Assembly: GCA_965242775.1 (NCBI GenBank)
Contig: CBDETI010000022.1
Span: 496,001 to 560,000, forward strand
DNA from: JAWPMT01 sp965242775
Lineage (GTDB): Bacteria; Bacteroidota; Bacteroidia; Cytophagales; Cyclobacteriaceae
DNA length: 64,000 bases
Direction of reading: 5' to 3'
Shown here: piece after piece, positions 35,449 to 45,837 of the stretch
How the letters are laid out: each line of letters starts with the position of its first letter
Position numbering within the stretch: the first letter of the stretch is position 1
Made by a program: the position numbers and the translations under genes
Notes under the pieces: model-generated
Databases searched by the model: none
Seen by the model: only the letters and a program-made list of their open reading frames with translations
What the model was told of the DNA's origin: nothing

Positions 35449-38053
35449 CCGACCCCCTCGTTTTTTTAGTCGACTTCTGCGATGGTTTTGCCACCCGGAT
35501 CTTATCGATCCGATCGAAGGTGATCTGTTCGAATTGTACACAGAGCGGGTAGCAGCTCGGGGAAAGCCACGGGCGGATTTCATGTTTGCCTGGGATGTAT
35601 TGCTACTCCTCAGGCAGCGTCTATTGAAACCCACCGATGGTTATTCGCAAATAAACAACTACGGAATAATCACGAATTACCTGAAAGTAGCCATCAGAAG
35701 CATGGCTCGGCAAAAGCTTTATTCGGCTATCAATATCGGGGGCCTGGCTATGGGCCTTACCTGCTCCATTGTCATTTTTCTTTTTGTTCGACATGAACTG
35801 TCTTACGACCGATTTCTTCCGGATTACGACCGTATTTATCGGGTATATAACTTTCAGCCAGGCAATGATTTTTTAGGGTCTGACAAGTACGCGGTGACCC
35901 CAGCTGCGCTAGCTACCGCCCTGGTAAACGAATATCCAGAGGTAGCGGCCGCTACAGGTTTCGATCAGTACAATGCCCTACTCAACGTCGGAGATGACAC
36001 GCATTACTGGGAGGCAGGCATTTTCGCTGATGAGTCTTTTTTTAAGGTCTTCGCATATCCGTTTGTTGCCGGTTACCAACGACATGCCCTCAAAAACCCC
36101 GACGGTATGGTTGTAACTGAGTCATTGGCACGAAAGCTCTTTGGTCATATCAACGTGCTGGGAGAAGCTGTCCTTTTAAAGGACAAAACCTTTGTTGTCT
36201 CCGGTGTGATGGAAGACCCTCCCCGAAATTCTATTATGCAATTCTCTTTTGTGGCCTCAATCCTGCAGGATAAATGGTACCGTGAAGATCGGGAAAAGGA
36301 AGTCTGGAACAGTAATGGCTACAAAACGTTTCTTAAGACCAAAAAACAGGCCTCCTCGGAGTTGTTGGAGAATAAAATCGCCGAGCTCATTCCAAAATAT
36401 TGGGTGGACCCGGTCAAGTACCCACAAAACTATTTGCTGACTGGTGTTGAAAAAATTCACCTTCAAAATGACATCAACTTTGATATCGGCACGAAAGCCG
36501 ACAGAGCCAAGTTGGCCATGTTTTCGATCATTGCGATCCTGGTCTTGGGATTGGCCATTATCAACTATATGAATCTTGCGATCGCTCGATCGCTCCGTAG
36601 AATCAAGGAAGTAGGCATTCGTAAAGTTGTGGGTGCTCAGAGGCGGCAATTGATCTTTCAGTTCCTCTGTGAGTCCTTCCTAATCACCACCTTCTCCACG
36701 TTTCTGGCAGTTTTAGTTTCAAGTCAACTGCTAGTTGCTTTTGGTGAATTGCTAGGCAGAGATCTACTCATGCCATGGCAGGCATATTTTCAATATGTTC
36801 CTTATCTGATGGCATTGATCCTTTTGACTGGCCTACTTGCGGGGACCTATCCTGCTCTGGTACTTACTTCCGAACAAACGATCCGGCTGTTGAAGGGCAA
36901 GAAAGGTGGCAGGAGAACCAAGAGTCAAATTCAAAAAGGGCTTATCGTTGGTCAATATGTAGTCTCAACTGTGATGATCATATTTTGCCTGGTCATCTAC
37001 GACCAATTCCAGTTTATTGCGGATAAAGAGCTTGGCTTTCAAAAAGAGCAGATCATCACCATTCGCGATCGGGGACATGGTGTAAGGAATCACTGGTCGG
37101 TTATTAAGAAAGAATGGCTGAGTCACCCCAACATTCTAAGTGTTTCCGGTTCGCAAAACCTGCCATTAAATATAGAGCAGGCAACAATCGTCAACGACGA
37201 TCCTGCCGGTGACCCCCATGACGATTTACACATTTACCAGCTTAGAGCTGACTATGACTTTTTAGAGGTTTACGAAATTCCGCTATTAGCTGGGAGATAC
37301 TTTTCATCAAAATTCTCTGACTCTTTGAACGTGTGTGTTCTCAATGTCACCGCCGCCCGCCAGCTGGGTTGGTCTCCACAAGAGGCGATTGGCAAAGAAA
37401 TAACTGAAGATTGGAAGTATGGTTCGCGGAGGGTCATTGGTGTGGTGCAAGATTTTCACATGCATAGCATGCACATGAATATAGCGCCTTTGCTTATTGA
37501 ACTGCGCCCACCACGATTTAACAGGTTTCTATCAGTACGCGTGAGTGCAGGTGATCTACCGGAAACCATTGCCTTCCTGGAAGAAAGCATGGGGAATTAT
37601 TCGGACTACCCTTTCGATTACCAATTCCTAAGTGACCGCTTCAATCGCCTGTATCAACAGGATCTTAAGCAAGGACAGATGTTTGGTGTTTTCTCCCTGC
37701 TAGCTATTGCCATTGCTTCTCTGGGGTTATTTGGCTTAGCGGCATTCAATGTCCGAGAGCGGGTGAAGGAACTTGGGATTAGAAAGGTTTTGGGTGCCTC
37801 TGCAACTCAAATAATCACACTTGTATCGAAAGATTTGCTCAGATGGGTACTCCTGGCCTTCGCACTCGGCAGCCCCATTGCCTGGCACCTCGCCTCCAGA
37901 TGGCTTGCCGATTTTGCTTACCACGTAGACATACATTGGTGGACCTTCGGTTTAGCTGGGATCTTGATGATGTTCCTGGCACTGCTCACGGTTGGATCTC
38001 ACTCTTTACGAGCTGCTCGAACGAACCCCGTTGATTCCCTGAAAGATGAGTAA
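35441..38053 (+). CDS. FtsX/MacB-type permease with prefix domain, second of four
   Basis: 870 residues with the same layout: prefix (PPRFFSRLLRWFCHPDLI, IEGDLFELYTER), helix near 93, MacB-like core, FtsX domain near 350-480 (RRIKEVGIRKVVGAQ), second core, final FtsX domain (RVKELGIRKVLGAS) and the C-terminus NPVDSLKDE. The end junction AAAGATGAGTAACCG is the same as at its own start, as expected for a repeated module. It differs clearly in the periplasmic cores from its neighbours, where substrate or signal specificity would reside. Confidence 0.92.
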   Translation: MSNRPPRFFSRLLRWFCHPDLIDPIEGDLFELYTERVAARGKPRADFMFAWDVLLLLRQRLLKPTDGYSQINNYGIITNYLKVAIRSMARQKLYSAINIGGLAMGLTCSIVIFLFVRHELSYDRFLPDYDRIYRVYNFQPGNDFLGSDKYAVTPAALATALVNEYPEVAAATGFDQYNALLNVGDDTHYWEAGIFADESFFKVFAYPFVAGYQRHALKNPDGMVVTESLARKLFGHINVLGEAVLLKDKTFVVSGVMEDPPRNSIMQFSFVASILQDKWYREDREKEVWNSNGYKTFLKTKKQASSELLENKIAELIPKYWVDPVKYPQNYLLTGVEKIHLQNDINFDIGTKADRAKLAMFSIIAILVLGLAIINYMNLAIARSLRRIKEVGIRKVVGAQRRQLIFQFLCESFLITTFSTFLAVLVSSQLLVAFGELLGRDLLMPWQAYFQYVPYLMALILLTGLLAGTYPALVLTSEQTIRLLKGKKGGRRTKSQIQKGLIVGQYVVSTVMIIFCLVIYDQFQFIADKELGFQKEQIITIRDRGHGVRNHWSVIKKEWLSHPNILSVSGSQNLPLNIEQATIVNDDPAGDPHDDLHIYQLRADYDFLEVYEIPLLAGRYFSSKFSDSLNVCVLNVTAARQLGWSPQEAIGKEITEDWKYGSRRVIGVVQDFHMHSMHMNIAPLLIELRPPRFNRFLSVRVSAGDLPETIAFLEESMGNYSDYPFDYQFLSDRFNRLYQQDLKQGQMFGVFSLLAIAIASLGLFGLAAFNVRERVKELGIRKVLGASATQIITLVSKDLLRWVLLAFALGSPIAWHLASRWLADFAYHVDIHWWTFGLAGILMMFLALLTVGSHSLRAARTNPVDSLKDE

Positions 38054-40703
38054 CCGGCCACCTAAATATATCCACCGCTTCTTTCGCTGGTATTGTCATC
38101 CCAGGCTGCTTCCAGTGATCGAAGGAGACTTGCTCGAGTTGTACGAGGAAAGGATAAAAACTGACGGCAAAAAACGGGCAGATCTGATGTTCTTTCGAGA
38201 TGTGGCGCTGCTCTTTCGTCGAGATATTATTAAGCCCGCAGACGGCACTTATCGCATAAATACATACGGTTTGTTCAAAAATTATTTCAAAGTTGGGGTT
38301 AGAAACCTCCTCAAATACAAGCTCTTTTCTTTTATCAACATTTTTGGCCTCGCAGCAGCCATGTCAGTCTGCATGTTGCTGGTGCTAATGCTTTTAGACC
38401 AAGGTAGTTACGACGCTTTTCATCAAGATCGGGGACGCATCTTCAGGATCATAACTGCTCCAACTCCCGGCGATATCCCCCATGCAACAGTCGCCTGGCC
38501 TCTGGTGAATAGCCTTCGATCGACCTATTCATTGGCCGAAAAGGCCACGGGCCTGCGCCTCGGTTTTGGGGGTGATCTAGGCAATTCTCTGGAAACGACA
38601 GAAGTCCGTGGATTTTTCGCCGAGAAAAGCCTTTTTCAAGTACTAAATTTTCCGTTGACACAAGGATCGCCATCCACAGCACTCAGCCAACCAAGAAGTA
38701 TCGTCATCACCGAGTCAGTCTCGAGCAGATTGTTTCCTGATGGGAGCGCGATGGGTAAAACGGTTCATTTTGATAGTAGGGGACTTTATATCATCGATAT
38801 GGGCGGTGACGAACCCACTTCCGACTGGGGGGACTTTATAATTACTGGTATCGTCGATGACAAAGCTTTCAAGTCCCATCTGAAATTTGATGTTCTGGCA
38901 TCGGCTTCAACCTTACCGGTATTGCATCGCAATAAATTAATCGATAACCTATCCGACAACTGGGACAACTACTTTGAGAGCTATGCTTATGTCAAGCTGC
39001 GGACCGGATATGATCAGAAAGACCTGAATTCGGCCCTGGCTACACTGGCTAACAGCAAGTACGACCGCTCCGGAGACCTCCAGGACCTGATGTTCACCAG
39101 CCAGTCCATCGAGGATGTAACCCCAGGGGAGGCCTTGATCAACGAACCTTCTTTCAGACTTCCCATGAGTGCTTACTACATTCTTGGGATCCTGGCCCTC
39201 ATTGTCATGGTCATGGCTGGACTTAACTACACCAACCTGGCCATTGCCAGATCTCTCACGCGAATGAAGGAGATAGGCATTAGAAAAGTGACTGGTGCCA
39301 ATGTAAGTAACCTTGCGTTCCAATTCCTGACAGAATCGGTGCTGACGACTTTCTTAGCTACGTTGGCTGCCTTGCTGATACTCTTCTTTCTGAGGAAAGC
39401 GTTCATGGAATTATGGCTTAGTGACTTTATGAGATTTGACTTGCAATGGTCCTCTCAGGCAGTACTGATTTTTGCTATCTTCTCTCTGTTTACCGGCATT
39501 GCAGCAGGCCTGTATCCGGCCTTAGTTCTGGCACGCAAAAGGCCGGTTGACTCACTGAAAAAAGCCACGCTAAAAGCAAAGAATTGGAGCATACCGAAGG
39601 TGCTCAACGTGGGTCAATTTGCAATCTCGCTGATATTCATTGTCAGTTCAATAGTGGTCTACAAACAGTTTGATCACTACATGAACTATGAATATGGATT
39701 TACCGCCGAAAATCTGATCAACCTACGGCTTCAAAGCAATGACTATCGCCAGTTAAAAACGGAAATAGAAAAAATCCCTGGAGTTTCTGGCGTTTCTGCC
39801 TGCCAATTTCGTCCTGCGATGGGGAATAAGGAGGAAATACGCCTGGTGGACAAAGAGAATGAAGAAGAGGCAATTGCCTTGCAGCTTTTGTACGTTGATG
39901 AAAATTTCCTAGATAACCTTCGTCTCAAAATCATAGCTGGGCAAGGTCTGCCGAATATCGCCGGCCTCCAACAACCCATAGTGATTAATGAAAGCGCAGT
40001 ATCCAAATTAGGGTTCGATGGACCACACGAGGCATTAGGTGAGATCTTTGAATCAGTGGGGAACAAAAAAATGAAAATCATTGGAGTGGTCCAAGATTTC
40101 CAGGCCACGCTGCTCTTCTCAGAGAATAAACAAGTGCCGGCTGTTCTGATCAATGACCCAACGAAATTTAGTTTTTTGAATGTGAAAGTAGAAGGAGCAG
40201 ACCTGGCCAGTCTTATGTCAAATATCGAGGAAGTTTGGCATAGGATAGATCCAGCCCATGATTTTGATTATGGGTTCTACAAAGAGGAATTGGCGAGCAC
40301 CAACTATTTCATCAGGGATATAGTGGGCATCGTAGCTTATATGGCACTTCTTGCCGCCGTGATCGCCATATTGGGCCTGTTGGGCATTGCTACCTATTCT
40401 ACTAAAAGAAAAATGAAGGAGATCGCAATCCGGAAAGTATTAGGTGCGGCTGATCTTCAAATTATCATGTTTCTCTCAAAAAACTTTATAAGTCTCTTGT
40501 TGATCGCAACGTGTATTGCGGCTCCTCTCAGCTACTTTTTTAACCGGCTGTGGTTGGACAACCTCTCCAACAGGGTTGAGTTCGATATATCCATGGTCGT
40601 ATTGGCCACCTTGATGCTTTTGGGCGCGGGGTTAGTAACAATTGGTTCTCAAACCCTGAAAGCAGCCCGCACCAACCCAGTAGATTCGCTCAAGCATGAA
40701 TAA
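38046..40703 (+). CDS. FtsX/MacB-type permease with prefix domain, third of four
   Basis: 885 residues. Prefix PPKYIHRFFRWYCHPRLL with IEGDLLELYEER, helix near 95-118, first core, FtsX domain near 370-500 (TRMKEIGIRKVTGAN), second core, final FtsX domain (RKMKEIAIRKVLGAA), C-terminus NPVDSLKHE. The first 126 residues are about 90% identical to those of the next gene, while the following core drops to roughly half identity. It overlaps both neighbours by 8 bp. Confidence 0.92.
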   Translation: MSNRPPKYIHRFFRWYCHPRLLPVIEGDLLELYEERIKTDGKKRADLMFFRDVALLFRRDIIKPADGTYRINTYGLFKNYFKVGVRNLLKYKLFSFINIFGLAAAMSVCMLLVLMLLDQGSYDAFHQDRGRIFRIITAPTPGDIPHATVAWPLVNSLRSTYSLAEKATGLRLGFGGDLGNSLETTEVRGFFAEKSLFQVLNFPLTQGSPSTALSQPRSIVITESVSSRLFPDGSAMGKTVHFDSRGLYIIDMGGDEPTSDWGDFIITGIVDDKAFKSHLKFDVLASASTLPVLHRNKLIDNLSDNWDNYFESYAYVKLRTGYDQKDLNSALATLANSKYDRSGDLQDLMFTSQSIEDVTPGEALINEPSFRLPMSAYYILGILALIVMVMAGLNYTNLAIARSLTRMKEIGIRKVTGANVSNLAFQFLTESVLTTFLATLAALLILFFLRKAFMELWLSDFMRFDLQWSSQAVLIFAIFSLFTGIAAGLYPALVLARKRPVDSLKKATLKAKNWSIPKVLNVGQFAISLIFIVSSIVVYKQFDHYMNYEYGFTAENLINLRLQSNDYRQLKTEIEKIPGVSGVSACQFRPAMGNKEEIRLVDKENEEEAIALQLLYVDENFLDNLRLKIIAGQGLPNIAGLQQPIVINESAVSKLGFDGPHEALGEIFESVGNKKMKIIGVVQDFQATLLFSENKQVPAVLINDPTKFSFLNVKVEGADLASLMSNIEEVWHRIDPAHDFDYGFYKEELASTNYFIRDIVGIVAYMALLAAVIAILGLLGIATYSTKRKMKEIAIRKVLGAADLQIIMFLSKNFISLLLIATCIAAPLSYFFNRLWLDNLSNRVEFDISMVVLATLMLLGAGLVTIGSQTLKAARTNPVDSLKHE

Positions 40704-43359
40704 TCGACCGCCAAAATATATCCACCAATTTTTTCGCTGGTATTGCCATCCTCGGTTGCTTGCGGCTATCGAGGGTGATTTACTGGAATTGTATGAAGAA
40801 CGAATAAAAACTGATGGCAAAAGGCAGGCAGATCTTATGTTTTTTCGAGATGTGGCGCTGCTCTTTCGCCGAGATATTATGAAGCCTGCAGATGGCACCT
40901 ATCGCATAAACACCTACGGAATGTTCAAAAATTATTTCAAAGTTGGGGTTAGAAATCTCCTCAAATACAAGCTCTTTTCTTTCATTAACATATTTGGTCT
41001 GGCTGCCGCCATGTCGGTCTGTATGCTGCTGATTTTGATGCTGATTGATCAAAACAGTTACGACGATTTTCACGCACACCAGGATCGTGTCTATCGGATC
41101 ATTGGCAAACCTGACGCAGAAAGCAATTTCTATGCGACAACTGCCTATCCGATTGCTCAGCATTTGGAAAATGACTTCCCCTTCATCGAAAAATCGGCTT
41201 CGCTGCGCAGCGGATTTGGCGGAGATGCTGCTTATGAGGACAAGGGCACGGAATTGCGAGGGTTCTTCGCCAGTGAAAACTTCCTCCAGGTCCTTGATTT
41301 CCCGATGGTTGCGGGCAATCGATCGCTGGCCCTGAACCAACCAAAATCTATCGTCATCTCCGAGTCAAAAGCCTTCCAACTTTTTGGCTATCAAGAAGCC
41401 CTTGGCAAGGTGGTGACCTTCCAAGACCGGGGACTCCACCATATGATGGACATTGAAGGGGACAGTCCGCCTGAAGATTGGGGGCAGTTCACCGTAACCG
41501 GTGTAATCGCTGACAATTCCTTTAAATCTCACCTGAAATTCGATGTTTTGGCTTCCTCCACTACCCTCCCCGGATTGTATCGAGACAGCCTTATCACGGA
41601 CCAATCAAAAGATTGGGAGGCGTATTTCTCCTCCTATAATTATGTAAAACTCCGCCAGGAAAACGACCAGTTGCAATTGGATTTGGCACTAGATGCGCTC
41701 GCAAAAAACAAGTATGGTGACCTTAAAAACCTACAGGACTTCCAACTGATCAGTCAGCCTATCGCAACTATCACCCCGGGTCCGATCATCAACAATGAGC
41801 CTTCTTTTCGACTTCCGGAGGTAGCCTATTACGTGCTTTCTTTCCTGGCATTTATTATCATGCTGATGGCTTGCCTCAACTACATAAATCTTTCCATTGC
41901 CAGGGCCATTACCCGCACCCGAGAGATCGGGATCAGGAAGGTCAATGGCGCAGGGAAGAAGGCATTGATGTCACAATTCCTCTTTGAATCAGTGTTAACA
42001 ACCCTACTGGCTATGTTGCTGGCACTGGCCATGCTCGTATTTGTAAAAGAGGCTTTCATGGGACTGTGGGCTAATCAATACCTAAATTTTGAACTCACAT
42101 GGACACCCCAGGCTTTTGTATGGTTCCTGGGATTTTCAGTTGTCATCGGTCTGTTGGCTGGTATTTATCCTGCCAGTTTTCTCTCTAGAAAAGTACCGCT
42201 TGACGCCCTCCGGCATCAGGCAAGTCCTGGTAACGGCAAGTGGGCATTGCAAAAGGTGCTGAATGTCTCCCAGTTTGTGGTTTCTCTACTATTCATCGTG
42301 AGCGCCATGGTAGTACATAACCAATTCAGGCATTACCTGTCCTACGAGTATGGCTTTAAGTCGGAAAACGTAATCAATATCCCCCTGCAAAGTAATGACC
42401 TGGACCAACTCAGGGTTGCTTTTGCGAAGATCCCAGGTGTAGAGACCATCTCCGCCTGCGAATTCATTCCCGCCACCGGGGTTACTGATCACACGATGTT
42501 GATTTCCCGGGAAAATGCCGAGGAACACATCAATTTGCAGCTAATGCGTGTTGACGAATCATTCCTTCCCAACCTGCAGGTATCAATAATCGCCGGAGAA
42601 GGCTTACGAATTGAGGATGCCAGAAGCAGCCGAATGGTGATCAATGAAGCCGCGTTGGCAAAGCTTGGCTTTGAAAACCCCTCTTCTGCCATTGGGGAGG
42701 TGTGGGAGTCAACCGAATTAGGCCAGATGCAAATTGTGGGGGTGGCCAAAAACTTCAGAGGGACACTGCTTATCAACGGAGATGACGTGCGCCCAGCGGC
42801 TCTAATCAATGAACCTTCTCGGTTTAACTACTTGAACGTTAGAGTCAGTGGTGCGAATACCTATGGCGCGATTGCCGGTCTGGAAGAAGCCTGGGAAGAC
42901 ATTGACCCGGTACACGATTTTGAGTATGTCTTTTTCGATCGCGAGCTGGCCAATACAAATCTATTTTTGCTGGATATCGTTTCGATCATTGGGTATGTTT
43001 CATTTCTGGCGATTCTCATCGCCTGTCTCGGACTCCTGGGCATCGCTACCTATGCTACCCAAAGGAAGCTGAAAGAAGTAGGTATCCGAAAGGTACTTGG
43101 AGCCGCCGAAATACAATTAGTACTTATCCTCTCTAAAAGCTTCCTAAAACTCTTGGCCATTGCTGTCGTCATCGCAAGCCCATTGAGTTACCTACTTAAC
43201 AGGTTGTGGCTGGATAACCTACCTAACCGGGTGGATTTCAGCTTTTCGACTGTATTGATCGGAACCACCATTATGCTTTTCCTTGGACTCCTGGCGATTG
43301 GTTCGCAGACGTTGAGAGCTGCCCGCTTGAATCCTGTAGAAACGTTGAAAGACGAATAA
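40696..43359 (+). CDS. FtsX/MacB-type permease with prefix domain, fourth of four
   Basis: 887 residues. Near-copy of the third permease over the N-terminal 126 residues (12 differences), then divergent cores and FtsX domains with TRTREIGIRKVNGAG and RKLKEVGIRKVLGAA. C-terminus NPVETLKDE. It ends the operon; 10 bp separate its stop from the convergent monooxygenase gene. The recent duplication with the preceding gene suggests that the array is still expanding or exchanging sequence. Confidence 0.92.
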   Translation: MNNRPPKYIHQFFRWYCHPRLLAAIEGDLLELYEERIKTDGKRQADLMFFRDVALLFRRDIMKPADGTYRINTYGMFKNYFKVGVRNLLKYKLFSFINIFGLAAAMSVCMLLILMLIDQNSYDDFHAHQDRVYRIIGKPDAESNFYATTAYPIAQHLENDFPFIEKSASLRSGFGGDAAYEDKGTELRGFFASENFLQVLDFPMVAGNRSLALNQPKSIVISESKAFQLFGYQEALGKVVTFQDRGLHHMMDIEGDSPPEDWGQFTVTGVIADNSFKSHLKFDVLASSTTLPGLYRDSLITDQSKDWEAYFSSYNYVKLRQENDQLQLDLALDALAKNKYGDLKNLQDFQLISQPIATITPGPIINNEPSFRLPEVAYYVLSFLAFIIMLMACLNYINLSIARAITRTREIGIRKVNGAGKKALMSQFLFESVLTTLLAMLLALAMLVFVKEAFMGLWANQYLNFELTWTPQAFVWFLGFSVVIGLLAGIYPASFLSRKVPLDALRHQASPGNGKWALQKVLNVSQFVVSLLFIVSAMVVHNQFRHYLSYEYGFKSENVINIPLQSNDLDQLRVAFAKIPGVETISACEFIPATGVTDHTMLISRENAEEHINLQLMRVDESFLPNLQVSIIAGEGLRIEDARSSRMVINEAALAKLGFENPSSAIGEVWESTELGQMQIVGVAKNFRGTLLINGDDVRPAALINEPSRFNYLNVRVSGANTYGAIAGLEEAWEDIDPVHDFEYVFFDRELANTNLFLLDIVSIIGYVSFLAILIACLGLLGIATYATQRKLKEVGIRKVLGAAEIQLVLILSKSFLKLLAIAVVIASPLSYLLNRLWLDNLPNRVDFSFSTVLIGTTIMLFLGLLAIGSQTLRAARLNPVETLKDE

Positions 43360-43368
43360 GAGCGCAGA

Positions 43369-44706
43369 TTACTTTGTGTCGGATAAAACCGCAAGCCTTC
43401 TACGAACATAGCTTTTGGGTAGGTGCGTCTTAAGCTCCTTTACGAACTTATGATAATCTACGGTAATGGTATGCCTATGTGAATCAACCTGACGGATATG
43501 TGGTCTGGACACCTCTTTATCTGCCAATTGTGCAGTATTGGAAGGACGGGTCCACTTTCCACTCAGTTCTCGTGCCATGATCTTACTTTGCAATTCTGCC
43601 CCTGGCCAGATACATCCAAGCGGTTGAAACATACCCACAAAATAGAGATTGCGATATCGCGGGTGTAGCATTTTCAAATAAAGTGTTACTGGCCCTGATG
43701 AGTAATTGATGAAATCCTCCGCAAAAAAAGGATGCGATAAAATGAACCCTGTGCAGGCAACAATGACATCAAATGTGTCAGAAGTCCCATCGGCAAAATG
43801 CACCGTGGACCCCTCAAATCGCTCGATATCGCCCTTTGGCTTGACCTTGCCATGCCGGAGTTTATACAGCAATTCACTGTTGACGGTAGGGTGGGTCTCA
43901 CCAATACTGTGGTCTCGAGGGGGCAACCCATACAAGTCATTACCTCCTACCGCTATTCTGACTGTCAATTCCGATAGTTTATTGCGTAACCAGACCGGTA
44001 AAAATCGAGTTTTTGCCGCATACACATCCGTCGGTATTCCCATCAAAAATTTAGGAATGATCTGATAACCACGTCGCCAACTGATTGTTGTTTGTGAACT
44101 CACACGGCTGGTCTCTACGGCCACATCACAAGCGGAATTGCCGCCACCGATAACCAGTACCTTCTTGTTCTCAAAGGCAGCTGCCTTTTTGAATTGGTGA
44201 GAATGTAAATATTGGCCTGTAAACTCGCCTGGGTATTCCGGATAGCGAGGCTTCCAATGATGTCCATTGCACACAACCAAATCAGTAAAATGATGTGTGC
44301 TTTTGACACCTTTTCTCTCAGTTGTAACGACCCATTCATCCTCGCCCTTTCGCTCACATTGCAAGACCAAGGTTTCAAACTGAATATATGGGTAGAGTTC
44401 AAAATGACTGGCATACGCTTGAAAATAACGCCGCAACTCATCGTGAGACGGATAGTCGGCTACAGTCGGGTCAAAATCATCAAAAGTGAAATCCTCGTAT
44501 TGCGACAGGGTTTTACTGCTTATGATGTGTGTAGTTTCAAATACGCTGGAATGACTTTCTTCTTCCGTAAAGATCCAATTGCCCCCTACCTCACGATTGC
44601 GATCAAAACATACCGCTTCGACTGATTCATCCACCAGATTTTTCAACGCGGTAATGCCAGAAGGACCCGCCCCGATTACGCATACACTTCTATTTTTCAA
44701 GATCAA
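43369..44706 (-). CDS. Flavin-containing monooxygenase
   Basis: 445 residues from a TTG at 44706; no ATG is available, and a second TTG lies two codons in. FAD motif VCVIGAGPSG at about 8-17, the FMO signature F-T-G-Q-Y-L-H-S-H-Q-F, and the NADPH motif VLVIGGGNSACDVA identify the family. It uses NADPH and O2 to oxygenate N or S atoms, or acts as a Baeyer-Villiger enzyme; the substrate is unknown. Divergent from the SRPBCC-like gene. Confidence 0.9.
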   Translation of the reverse strand: MILKNRSVCVIGAGPSGITALKNLVDESVEAVCFDRNREVGGNWIFTEEESHSSVFETTHIISSKTLSQYEDFTFDDFDPTVADYPSHDELRRYFQAYASHFELYPYIQFETLVLQCERKGEDEWVVTTERKGVKSTHHFTDLVVCNGHHWKPRYPEYPGEFTGQYLHSHQFKKAAAFENKKVLVIGGGNSACDVAVETSRVSSQTTISWRRGYQIIPKFLMGIPTDVYAAKTRFLPVWLRNKLSELTVRIAVGGNDLYGLPPRDHSIGETHPTVNSELLYKLRHGKVKPKGDIERFEGSTVHFADGTSDTFDVIVACTGFILSHPFFAEDFINYSSGPVTLYLKMLHPRYRNLYFVGMFQPLGCIWPGAELQSKIMARELSGKWTRPSNTAQLADKEVSRPHIRQVDSHRHTITVDYHKFVKELKTHLPKSYVRRRLAVLSDTK

Positions 44707-44817
44707 CCAATTAGATAAATTCTTAATTTAATATAGTGAGCGCTAAAAGGTGTTTATAACCTTTCCACATCTAAGGATGTTGACCTGTTGAATACCCTCA
44801 TTCTACTTTTTTGACTT

Positions 44818-45294
44818 ATGAAAGTACTCAATATCCACGAGCGCACCTTAGACCAGCCCCCATCAAAAATCATGAAAATTGTCGACACACTTGCCACTGA
44901 TTCGGATCAGATCTTCCCTTGGGAAAAGTGGCCTAAAATGAAGCTGGACAAAGGGCTCGCGGTTGGCTCCAAAGGCGGCCACGGACCCATTGGCTATGTG
45001 GTTTCAAAATACCAAAGTGGCGAGTTGATACAATTTACCTTCACCCAGCCAGCCGGCTTCCACGGCCATCATCGCTTTGAAATAGTTACCCTGGGCACAC
45101 ATCAGGTGTCACTGCGGCATGTTATCGAGATGCGTACCACTTGGCTCGGAATGATACGGTGGGTACTGGCCATCAGGTGGCTTCACGATGCTCTTCTTGA
45201 GGACTTGCTAGACAAGGTTGAAAATCATTTTGAACCCGGGAAAACAACTCCATGGAATTGGTGGGTACAACTGTTGCGAACGCTTCTAAAGTAA
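44818..45294 (+). CDS. SRPBCC-like hypothetical protein
   Basis: 158 residues, cytoplasmic. Features are an N-terminal HERTLDQPPSKIMKIVDTLA helix, WEKWPKMKLDKG, then GPIGYVVSKYQSGELIQFTF and a beta-rich stretch ending in a long C-terminal helix (WLHDALLEDLLDKVENHF). This order, helix, sheet, long helix, resembles START/SRPBCC-fold proteins that bind small hydrophobic molecules. It shares a divergent promoter region with the monooxygenase, so they might be functionally linked, but no direct evidence exists. Confidence 0.65.
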   Translation: MKVLNIHERTLDQPPSKIMKIVDTLATDSDQIFPWEKWPKMKLDKGLAVGSKGGHGPIGYVVSKYQSGELIQFTFTQPAGFHGHHRFEIVTLGTHQVSLRHVIEMRTTWLGMIRWVLAIRWLHDALLEDLLDKVENHFEPGKTTPWNWWVQLLRTLLK

Positions 45295-45414
45295 ATCTCC
45301 TGGCCACACAACAGTTATTGCCTTTTTCACAACACCAATTACCAGTTTGACGACCAACAGAAAAAGTCAGTGATCCGGCACACGTTTCTCCTCATTAAAA
45401 CAAATGCTATAAAA

Positions 45415-45837
45415 ATGAGACAGAGAAACTTACTAATTGGATTACTGCTTATGGGATCGTTGACCACACTTTTCGCTAATGACAAAAATGATGATATCAA
45501 GGCCCTTGCCGAGCAATGGGTGAAGACGGTAGATGCTAACGATGAGGAGGCTTTGATGGCGCTGCTCCATCCGCAAATGATCCAGTTTACCAAACTCCAG
45601 GGAAAACTGATTCCTTTCAAAGGATCCGATTTCGCAAAAATGGTCGGTGAAAAAAAGCTCGGTGGTGTACCCAGAAAGATCACTATAGAATCAGCGAATA
45701 TCCTACGAGGTGAGACAGCCGAGGTGGTGCTGTATGCCGTCAGCGAGCAATACAGTTTTATGTACCAAATATCCATGGCCAAAGACCAGGGCAAGTGGTT
45801 GATCGTCTCGGTATTGACTGACATAACCGCACCATGA
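45415..45837 (+). CDS. Secreted NTF2-like protein
   Basis: 140 residues from the ATG at 45415, which gives a signal peptide (MRQRNLLIGLLLMGSLTTLFA); an upstream GTG in frame is less likely. The mature part has the helix-sheet order of SnoaL/NTF2-like proteins: DDIKALAEQWVKTVDANDEE, ALLHP..IQFT, and AEVVLYAVSEQYSFMYQISM. Such domains bind small ligands or act as scaffolds. It overlaps the DOMON gene by 4 bp and starts a run that leads to a LytS/LytTR pair. Confidence 0.7.
   Translation: MRQRNLLIGLLLMGSLTTLFANDKNDDIKALAEQWVKTVDANDEEALMALLHPQMIQFTKLQGKLIPFKGSDFAKMVGEKKLGGVPRKITIESANILRGETAEVVLYAVSEQYSFMYQISMAKDQGKWLIVSVLTDITAP

Noticed and set aside
40780..41340. Long antisense open frame (186 codons) inside the fourth permease gene
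   Set aside because: It lies fully within a well-supported gene, has low-complexity basic composition, and shows no domain. It is a shadow of the sense reading.
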